Source: Candidatus Gastranaerophilales bacterium
Lineage (GTDB): Bacteria; Cyanobacteriota; Vampirovibrionia; Gastranaerophilales; Gastranaerophilaceae
Assembly (NCBI GenBank): GCA_944323145.1
Contig: CALURJ010000018.1
Span: 1 to 41,603 of the forward strand
DNA: 41,603 nt
Reading direction: 5' to 3'
The translations under genes were made by a program, and so were the position numbers. The notes below the pieces were generated by a model. That model searched no databases and had not been told where the DNA came from. It saw only the letters and a list, made by a program, of their open reading frames with translations. This document shows positions 36,161 through 41,603 of this stretch, one piece after another (position 1 is the stretch's first letter; the number at the start of each line of letters is the position of its first letter).

Positions 36161-37468
36161 TTACATTAATTTACAAGACATTATAAATTCAGTCGAACGC
36201 TTCGTGATTAATTGAGCTTTTAATTTTTTATTTTTTCTTTCTTTTTTAGGAAGTTCTATAGCATCTACAATACCCCAATTAGAGTTAATAGGTTGAAATT
36301 TTTCATGATTTTTATCGCTTATATACTGTGTCAAAGCTCCCAACATTGTAACTTTCGGCAATATTAAAAGTTCTACCCCCTTCAAATAACGTGCAGCATT
36401 AATTCCCGCAAGCAGTCCGCTAGCTATTGACTCAGTATAGCCCTCTGTACCCGTAATTTGTCCGGCAAAAAATAAATCAGAACGTTCGCGCGACTGAAGA
36501 GAAGCATTCAAGACTTTAGGGGAATTTATAAAAGTATTTCTATGCATAACCCCATATCGCACAATATTTACATTTTCTAAACCAGGAATAGACTGCAAAA
36601 GTTCTTTCTGACTGCCCCATTTCAAATTAGTCTGAAAACCGACAAGATTAAACAAAGTTTTTGCGGAATTATCCTGACGTAATTGAACAACAGCATAGTT
36701 TTCAACTCCCGTACGTTTATCCACAAGTCCGACAGGCTTCATCGGGCCAAACCTCAATGTATCAACTCCGCGTGAGGCAAGCACTTCTATAGGAAGACAG
36801 CTTTCAAAAAATTTTGCATCTTTTTCAAATTCTTTTAATTCTATTCTCGGAGCATTAATAAGAATATTATAAAAATTTTCATACTCGCACTTATTCATCG
36901 GGCAGTTAATATAAGAAGCTTCTCCTTTATCATACCTGCTTGCCCAGAATGCCCTGTCAAAATTGATACTGTCTTTTTCCACAATAGGTGCAATTGCATC
37001 AAAAAAATGCAAATGCTCATTTTTTGTAAATTCTTTAATTGAATCTGCTAATGAATCGGAAGTTAACGGGCCGGAAGCTATAATAGTACATCCATCGGGA
37101 ATTTTTGAAACTTCATCCCTTATAACAGTTATATTCACATCATTTTCTATTCTTGCAGTAACAGTGTCAGAAAAAAGTTCTCTGTCTATCGCAAGAGCAC
37201 TGCCAGCAGGAACAGAACATTCTCTGGCTATATTTATTAATTCTCCGCTCAAAAGTTCCATCTCTTTTTTCAAAAGGCCGGAAGCATTTGAACAATCAGA
37301 AGCTCCAAGGCTGTTTGAGCAGACAAATTCAGCAAATTTATCCGTCTTATGAGCTCCCGTTGTTTTTTGAGGACGCATTTCATATAAATTAACTTTTATA
37401 CCTCTTTTAGACAATTGCAAAGCAGCTTCTGAACCTGCTAATCCTGCACCGATAACATTAACTTCCAT
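36161..37468 (-). CDS. trmFO: tRNA (uracil-5)-methyltransferase, folate/FAD-dependent
   Basis: Methylates U54 of tRNA using methylenetetrahydrofolate and FADH2. The ATG at 37468 ([16 protein letters not shown]) gives 435 residues, typical for the family; the frame has a 16-codon extension that would overlap the promoter. Visible: the FAD motif [46 protein letters not shown]...[13 protein letters not shown], and [16 protein letters not shown]. No ribosome site is present; TTGACA (37504-37499), 17 bp, TAAACT (37481-37476), 7 bp, and the ATG fit a leaderless mRNA. Confidence 0.95.
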   Translation of the reverse strand: MEVNVIGAGLAGSEAALQLSKRGIKVNLYEMRPQKTTGAHKTDKFAEFVCSNSLGASDCSNASGLLKKEMELLSGELINIARECSVPAGSALAIDRELFSDTVTARIENDVNITVIRDEVSKIPDGCTIIASGPLTSDSLADSIKEFTKNEHLHFFDAIAPIVEKDSINFDRAFWASRYDKGEASYINCPMNKCEYENFYNILINAPRIELKEFEKDAKFFESCLPIEVLASRGVDTLRFGPMKPVGLVDKRTGVENYAVVQLRQDNSAKTLFNLVGFQTNLKWGSQKELLQSIPGLENVNIVRYGVMHRNTFINSPKVLNASLQSRERSDLFFAGQITGTEGYTESIASGLLAGINAARYLKGVELLILPKVTMLGALTQYISDKNHEKFQPINSNWGIVDAIELPKKERKNKKLKAQLITKRSTEFIMSCKLM

Positions 37469-37475
37469 AAAAATC

Positions 37476-37504
37476 AGTTTATATCGGACAAAATATAGTG
37501 TCAA
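37476..37504 (-). promoter_or_regulatory. trmFO promoter, near-leaderless
   Basis: On the minus strand TTGACA (37504-37499), 17-bp spacer and TAAACT (37481-37476). The hexamer ends 7 nt before the ATG, so the mRNA would start at or next to the start codon. Confidence 0.5.
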
Positions 37505-37586
37505 TTTTATAAACAATCGGGTGATTTTTTATATTTTAATAAGGTTTATTACTTTTTTGTAAATTTATTGTTATATTTGTAGTAAA

Positions 37587-37600
37587 AAACTTGCAAGTTT
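37587..37600. repeat. Perfect 14-bp palindrome over a -35
   Basis: AAACTTGCAAGTTT is a perfect palindrome that covers the -35 hexamer of the promoter at 37591-37619. It is a good candidate for an operator site for a dimeric regulator. Confidence 0.5.
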
Positions 37601-37619
37601 AATAAATATTAAGTATAAT
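37591..37619 (+). promoter_or_regulatory. Promoter of the 37743 gene
   Basis: TTGCAA (37591-37596), 17 bp and a perfect TATAAT (37614-37619), giving a leader of about 117 nt. The palindrome at 37587-37600 covers the -35. Confidence 0.65.
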
Positions 37620-37742
37620 AAATACACTTAATACATTTATTACCTTTCTTAACTTTTGTTAAAATCCAGACAAAAAAAAGCAATAAGTGTAGAAAAAAAG
37701 TTTTTAAATATGTGTGTAGTTATGAAAATGTAAAGTAGGGAC

Positions 37743-39668
37743 ATGTCAGTAAAAGCAATCAATTCGTCAACAGATGTTGCTCACCGCAACCGCTCAAACA
37801 ACAATCAGAAAAATCCGCATCAACAAACATTCACAGGCAGTTTTAACCCTGTAGTATTATTAATGGATGCAATAGACAGAGGCGGTTTTGCCGCATCTTT
37901 TATTGCTCAGGACGGAATTGGCATGGTTGCACCGAGAATTTACGAAGGGCTGAACAGAAACCGTAAGGAAGATGAAAACGGTAAAAAAACAGGTCCTTTG
38001 AACTGGGAATTTGCACGACGTGAAGGTATTCGAGAAATACTCAGCGGTCCAAGCGCGTTTTTAATCCCGCTCGGTATTCTTACTTTAGTTAAAAAATTCT
38101 CAGGGACAGCAAATAATGTCCATGTTAATCACATTGAAGCACTAGGACAAAGTTTTTCCGAGTATGCAGCTAGAAATCCGGAACAACTCAAAAACGCAGC
38201 CCAATTCAAAAAAGGATATTATGCACAAGTTTTTGAAAATGCTCTGCAAAATTCTACCGAGAACAGTTTCAGAGGAGAAGAACTTAAACGGACAGCACAA
38301 AAATTCGCTGACAATCTTGTTGAAATAGAAACAAAACGAGCAAATAAAGATAAAAAAGGTGCCAATAAACTTCAAGCACAGCTTGTTGAAGACTTTATGA
38401 ATATCAGAAAAGCCCATGCCGCACCTTCCAGTGATGAATTAGGGGCTTCTCTCAAAGTTAAAAACAAAAAGGATCTTCTCGGAACAAATATCCGACGTTT
38501 AACTCAAAGTTTAACGGATTATACTGGTGATATTCTTAATAAAATTGATAAAAAGAATATTGCTTCAACAGAAATACCGGCTTTTGTTTCTAAATTCAAT
38601 AAATACAGATCCGGAACAAGAGTACTTGCAAATCTTGGGATGTGGTCGGCAGTTGTAGGGTTCTATACTTTAATACCTAAATTATACAACCTCGGTCTTA
38701 AACATGATCCCGGTCTGAAAGGTTTGGAAGAACCGGCAGAAAATCAGAATGCAGAACCTGCTAAAGATAATAATAAAAAAGATGTTGCTTTTACGGGCGG
38801 TTTTGTTTCTACATTAGGTGAAGCAGCCGCAAAAGGCAACGGACTTGGAAAAGCATTAAAAATATTTGAATTTAACGGGGCTTCAATGTCAGTTCCGGCA
38901 ATGTTAACTCTTTTGTTCGGCTTCTGCCTGCCGCCTAGATATACGAATGCAAAAAGTGATAAAGAAAGAAAAGAAATTCTTGTCCGTGATATATCAAGTT
39001 TCACAGCAATATTATTCGGAGCTAAAGCTTTGTCCAGAGGCTTCTCCAATGTATTTGCCAAAATTTCCGGACTTGCATTAAATGTTAAACCGCAAAATCA
39101 CGCTAAAAGTATATTCCACAAAATTAAGAACTACTTTAGTGCAGGCTCAGGAATTGAAGTACTGTCAAGTGAACAAATAGTTTCTAAGTACAGTAATATT
39201 AATAACTATAAAGACGGAATTAACGGCTTCTTCAAATTCTTACAAGAAAACGGCGGAAACGTTAAAAAAGTATTGAAAATTGACAAAACAGTTAATGAAA
39301 ATGCCGAAAAAATTCTAAAACAATTCAAGAATAAATCTCTTGAAAATGCAACAATAGAAGAAATAGAAGATGCATTCAAACAGGCTAAAGGCACAGAAGC
39401 TCTTGAAAATATTTACTCGGTATTTTCATCTAAAGATAACAAGTTTATCAATAGGGCTAAGACTTTCAACAGTGCGTTCGGTTTCGCTTCTACCCTTGTA
39501 CTTGTACCTGCATTTATGATGTGGCTTGCAAGATATTGTGAAAAAATGACAAAAGATGCAATAGAGAAAGAAAAAGCGGAAAAAGCTCAGGTAAAGGTGC
39601 AGCAACCGCAACAATCAACTCAGTTTATTGCAAACAGCAAACCGACAATGGCAGGATTTCTCAAATAA
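37743..39668 (+). CDS. Large membrane protein, lineage-specific family with FTG motif
   Basis: A 641-residue protein of no named family. The polar N-terminus contains QTFTG (28-32) and a second VAFTGG is in the middle. Residues 41-115 have AIDRGGFAASFIAQDGIGMVAPRIYEGL, ARREGIREILSGPSAFLIPLGIL, and later FNGASMSVPAMLTLLFGFCLPPRY with ERKEILVRDISSF: two copies of a motif (apolar stretch, PR-x-Y, charged spacer, RRE or RD, apolar stretch) that also fits the small proteins at 34276 and 34815. A helical segment fills the middle, and a final membrane helix lies near residue 590. Upstream of the ATG, AGGG is too close for a good ribosome site. Confidence 0.75.
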   Translation: MSVKAINSSTDVAHRNRSNNNQKNPHQQTFTGSFNPVVLLMDAIDRGGFAASFIAQDGIGMVAPRIYEGLNRNRKEDENGKKTGPLNWEFARREGIREILSGPSAFLIPLGILTLVKKFSGTANNVHVNHIEALGQSFSEYAARNPEQLKNAAQFKKGYYAQVFENALQNSTENSFRGEELKRTAQKFADNLVEIETKRANKDKKGANKLQAQLVEDFMNIRKAHAAPSSDELGASLKVKNKKDLLGTNIRRLTQSLTDYTGDILNKIDKKNIASTEIPAFVSKFNKYRSGTRVLANLGMWSAVVGFYTLIPKLYNLGLKHDPGLKGLEEPAENQNAEPAKDNNKKDVAFTGGFVSTLGEAAAKGNGLGKALKIFEFNGASMSVPAMLTLLFGFCLPPRYTNAKSDKERKEILVRDISSFTAILFGAKALSRGFSNVFAKISGLALNVKPQNHAKSIFHKIKNYFSAGSGIEVLSSEQIVSKYSNINNYKDGINGFFKFLQENGGNVKKVLKIDKTVNENAEKILKQFKNKSLENATIEEIEDAFKQAKGTEALENIYSVFSSKDNKFINRAKTFNSAFGFASTLVLVPAFMMWLARYCEKMTKDAIEKEKAEKAQVKVQQPQQSTQFIANSKPTMAGFLK

Positions 39669-39698
39669 AAAAAGCGGGTTTTGAAAACCCGCTTTTTT
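39667..39698. terminator. Bidirectional terminator
   Basis: GCGGGTTTT and AAAACCCGC pair around G, extended by A7/T7. It ends the 37743 gene and the leftward DUF1858 gene. Confidence 0.9.
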
Positions 39699-39717
39699 TA
39701 TTTATTTTTTTATATAC

Positions 39718-39921
39718 TTAGTCCTGAATTAAAGCATTAATATCAGCAACCATTGCATCCGGATCAAAGCCATGAACTTTTGCTCCTGCTTCTAAATTTT
39801 CAAAATGAGCAGCAGCGCATCCTATACAGCCCAAACCGTATTTTTGAAATACTTCAATGCTTTCAGGACACTGTTGAACAATATCCATAATGTTCATATC
39901 TTTTGTAATTTTTCCTGCCAT
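39718..39921 (-). CDS. DUF1858 CxxC protein
   Basis: A 67-residue cytoplasmic protein, full DUF1858 length, with the pattern of hybrid-cluster-associated disulfide proteins: ITKDMNIMDIVQQCPESIEVFQKYGLGCIGCAAAHFENLE with Cys32 and Cys35 as CxxC. These are thought to have redox roles. AAGGAG precedes the ATG. It stands alone, with strong terminators on both sides. Confidence 0.88.
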   Translation of the reverse strand: MAGKITKDMNIMDIVQQCPESIEVFQKYGLGCIGCAAAHFENLEAGAKVHGFDPDAMVADINALIQD

Positions 39922-40000
39922 AATATTTTCTCCTTATGTTGACTTAATTTTACCTATCATTAAAAATATTATACAATAAAAATAGAAGGAAGTATAAAGT

Positions 40001-40159
40001 ATGGAATTTTTAAAAAATTTATTCAAAGATGATGAAAAAGTAATAGGTCTTTGCGCATTCAAAAAACGTGAACGAAGAATATATTCATTCACGCCTGCAT
40101 TTTCTGAAACTAATCTTATTTACAAGACAAATTACTCACAAAATATCTTTTTAAATTAG
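40001..40159 (+). CDS. Very small protein, 52 residues
   Basis: A gene too short for common ORF cut-offs. ATG at 40001 has AGAAGGAAG 11 nt upstream and runs 52 codons: MEFLKNLFKDDEKVIGLCAFKK, followed by a basic stretch RERRIYSF and a C-terminal NYSQNIFLN. It has no membrane segment. The stop overlaps the convergent gene at 40156 by 4 bp. I do not recognise it; the ribosome site and the amino acid pattern support a real gene. Confidence 0.5.
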   Translation: MEFLKNLFKDDEKVIGLCAFKKRERRIYSFTPAFSETNLIYKTNYSQNIFLN

Positions 40160-40368
40160 CATTGGATATCTAATCTGTTAGCTACAGGAGAAGCTGAAGC
40201 TCCTAACATACGAAGGCCTTCATCATCAGCAGTTTTTGGATGATTCAGATTATAATGTCCCTGATTTACAGCATTGCTGACAAATTTTCTTGCAGCTACC
40301 GGTGTTTCAAAGTTATATCTTGTATTTATCCCGCTTACATTCGGATTAAAATGAACTGCTCCGGACAT
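40156..40368 (-). CDS. Small protein with YNLNHP motif, copy 1
   Basis: A 70-residue protein with GHYNLNHPKTADDEGLRM near the middle and NRLDIQC at the end. No known domain, signal peptide or membrane segment. GGAGG lies 4 nt before the ATG. It is a tandem paralogue of the next gene, which has EYNLNHPRVRG and ARNLDLLA. The N-termini differ. Confidence 0.65.
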   Translation of the reverse strand: MSGAVHFNPNVSGINTRYNFETPVAARKFVSNAVNQGHYNLNHPKTADDEGLRMLGASASPVANRLDIQC

Positions 40369-40451
40369 AATTCCTCCAATTTTCCCTTATACTTTAATAA
40401 AGTATTTTTGTTAGGAAAAATTGCCTGAATTTTATAAAATATTAAGAAATA

Positions 40452-40658
40452 TTAAGCTAATAAATCTAAGTTTCTTGCCTGAGTTTCACTTCCGCGAACT
40501 CTCGGATGATTTAAATTATACTCATTATTATCCTGACGCGCGAACAAGCCCGTGTCAAAATTATTTTGAACACTTCTGTTTTGTCGGCCGTTTTCAAAAA
40601 AGTTAACAGCATTCACTCTAAAAATATTATTCGGTTGTATAGCATCAATTCCGTTCAT
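40452..40658 (-). CDS. Small protein with YNLNHP motif, copy 2
   Basis: A 68-residue protein. It shares YNLNHP (residues about 49-54) and the closing (R/N)LD-x-x with copy 1, suggesting duplication. The N-terminus MNGIDAIQPNN recalls GIESISGVQP in the protein at 3539. A weak GAG site lies 8 nt before the ATG. The function is unknown. Confidence 0.6.
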   Translation of the reverse strand: MNGIDAIQPNNIFRVNAVNFFENGRQNRSVQNNFDTGLFARQDNNEYNLNHPRVRGSETQARNLDLLA

Positions 40659-40737
40659 AATATATTCTCATATAAAATAAAAATAATATTCACAGGTCAA
40701 TTTCAGATTTTCAAATTATTGTTACAATTTTAACAAA

Positions 40738-41253
40738 TTATTGATCACTTTCGTGGTGTTCGTTATCTTTCATCAACTTTGCGAAATCTGAAGGCTTGAT
40801 GCTCTGAACAAACTTTTTAAATTCTTGAGCTTCTTCTTCATCTTTTGCGGAATCTGTTGAAACAGAGCCGTTTGAGATAACATTAGCCGTAACAAATATC
40901 GGAGCATCTACCCTGATTGCAACGGCAATTGCATCCGACGGTCTTGAATCTATCTCAAGAGTATTGCCTTCATCATTGGTTAAAAATAATGTTGCATAAT
41001 AAGTATCTTTTTCAACATCGTTTATTTCAATTCTATCAAGCTTGTAACCTGTTTTTTCAATAATATTAATAATCAAATCATGCGTCATCGGACGTGCAAC
41101 AGACAAATTTTCAATTTTTCTTATAATAGCACTTGCTTCTGCTGATCCAATCCAGATAGGAAGCGCTTTTCTATTTTCTTTATCATGTAAAACTACAATC
41201 GGAGAACCTGTTCTTGTATCAAGAGCAATCCCCATAACTTTCATTTCAATCAT
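40738..41253 (-). CDS. Bifunctional nuclease-family protein (BFN/DUF151)
   Basis: A 171-residue protein whose first 125 residues match the BFN domain: VMGIALDTRTGSPIVVLHDKENRKALPIWIGSAEASAI, ATLFLTNDEGNTLEIDSRPSDAIAVAIR, and APIFVTANV. Plant and mycobacterial members have nuclease activity in vitro; the bacterial role is unclear. A C-terminal acidic tail of about 40 residues (KDEEEAQEFKKFVQ) is outside the domain. AAAGG lies 7 nt before the ATG. Confidence 0.9.
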   Translation of the reverse strand: MIEMKVMGIALDTRTGSPIVVLHDKENRKALPIWIGSAEASAIIRKIENLSVARPMTHDLIINIIEKTGYKLDRIEINDVEKDTYYATLFLTNDEGNTLEIDSRPSDAIAVAIRVDAPIFVTANVISNGSVSTDSAKDEEEAQEFKKFVQSIKPSDFAKLMKDNEHHESDQ

Positions 41254-41327
41254 TTACAAACCTTTCGTTTACTTATATTTTATCTCACAATGTGCAGTCG
41301 GTCAAGTAAAAAAGGTAATAAAAAGGA

Positions 41328-41356
41328 TTTACGAAAAAAAATATTTATGTTAGAAT
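41328..41356 (+). promoter_or_regulatory. tRNA-Ser promoter
   Basis: TTTACG (41328-41333), 17 bp and TAGAAT (41351-41356) predict a start near 41363. A 6-bp hairpin CGCATG-CAA-CATGCG (41366-41380) lies between the start and the mature tRNA and could aid 5' processing. Confidence 0.6.
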
Positions 41357-41385
41357 AAAATTATCCGCATGCAACATGCGCCCTT

Positions 41386-41474
41386 GGAGTAGTGGCCGAG
41401 TGGCTGAAGGCGGCACCCTGCTAAGGTGTTATGTGGGGCAACCTGCATCCAGGGTTCAAATCCCTGCTACTCCG
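41386..41474 (+). tRNA. tRNA-Ser (anticodon GCU)
   Basis: A class II tRNA of 89 nt with acceptor arm GGAGTAG/CTACTCC, D arm GCCGAGTGGCTGAAGGC, anticodon GCT at 41420-41422 in loop CTGCTAA, a long variable arm, and TTCAAAT in the T arm. It has a G discriminator and no encoded CCA. It reads AGC and AGU serine codons. Confidence 0.97.
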
Positions 41475-41517
41475 TTTTTTAGTCCGCAAACTGAGAATCA
41501 GTGCAGATACAAAATTG

Positions 41518-41545
41518 AAAAACCGCCCACAGTGGGCGGTTTTTT
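41518..41545 (+). terminator. Intrinsic terminator after tRNA-Ser
   Basis: CCGCCCA (41523-41529) and TGGGCGG (41533-41539) pair around CAG, flanked by A5 and T6. Apart from this, 41475-41603 holds nothing I can assign. Confidence 0.85.
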
Positions 41546-41603
41546 GCATGTGATTTTTTATAGAGAATTTTTAAGCCTAAATTTCTGCCGATTCTTATCA
41601 AAA

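Noticed and set aside
37469..37516. 16-codon upstream extension of TrmFO
   Set aside because: The family begins just before GAGLAG; the extension covers the promoter and has no ribosome site.

Overview
The window is AT-rich and comes from a bacterium that combines a Gram-negative-type envelope with several protein families I cannot name. Inferred lineage: a non-photosynthetic relative of Cyanobacteria of the Vampirovibrionia/Melainabacteria type (Gastranaerophilales-like). The reasons are pseudopilins starting AFTLAEVL-TLGIIGVVAA, unassigned membrane proteins with short FTG or FQG motifs, a folate/FAD-dependent TrmFO, and TTG/ATG starts with AAGGAG-type ribosome sites. This is pattern recognition, not a database result. 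There is no phage, IS element, CRISPR array or toxin-antitoxin pair; most of the window is a chromosomal core interspersed with lineage-specific genes.

Layout. 1-5.1 kb: gap (cut by the left edge), a small membrane protein, radA, a probable small RNA or radA leader, two small unknown proteins, and a DegT aminotransferase. 5.1-8.8 kb: a leftward envelope run (O-antigen-ligase-like protein, DUF4330, heptose-kinase-like PfkB, phosphoesterase). 8.9-15.4 kb: rightward ispG, two exported proteins, a GHL10 glycosidase and comEC. 15.4-17.7 kb: leftward pyrF, DUF2023 and rmuC. 18-22.9 kb: a LuxR-type response regulator, a sensorless histidine kinase and a 1130-residue membrane protein built from about 261-residue repeats. 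22.9-29.3 kb: leftward MgtC, an OppABC-type importer without ATPases, a pseudopilin with a C10 tract in its 5' region, and a LysM protein. 29.5-32.5 kb: groES-groEL and convergent cysK. 32.6-34.1 kb: anti-sigma, ECF sigma and an LTXXQ periplasmic protein. 34.3-39.7 kb: a membrane-protein family (three genes) flanking a pseudopilin and trmFO. 39.7-41.6 kb: DUF1858, three tiny genes, a bifunctional-nuclease-family protein and tRNA-Ser(GCU).

The most unusual points are: (1) a ten-base C tract that puts a pseudopilin out of frame with the only upstream ATG that has a strong ribosome site, with 8 or 11 bases restoring one long frame; (2) a GC-rich string of hairpins inside that leader; (3) a roughly 55-bp imperfect palindrome present twice, once encoding the end of OppA and once between groES and groEL; (4) a promoter-to-terminator unit of about 140 nt upstream of radA; (5) several genes without ribosome sites that carry a -10 hexamer 6-7 nt before the start codon, as expected for leaderless mRNAs; and (6) a CnrYXH-like sigma/anti-sigma/periplasmic-sensor module.
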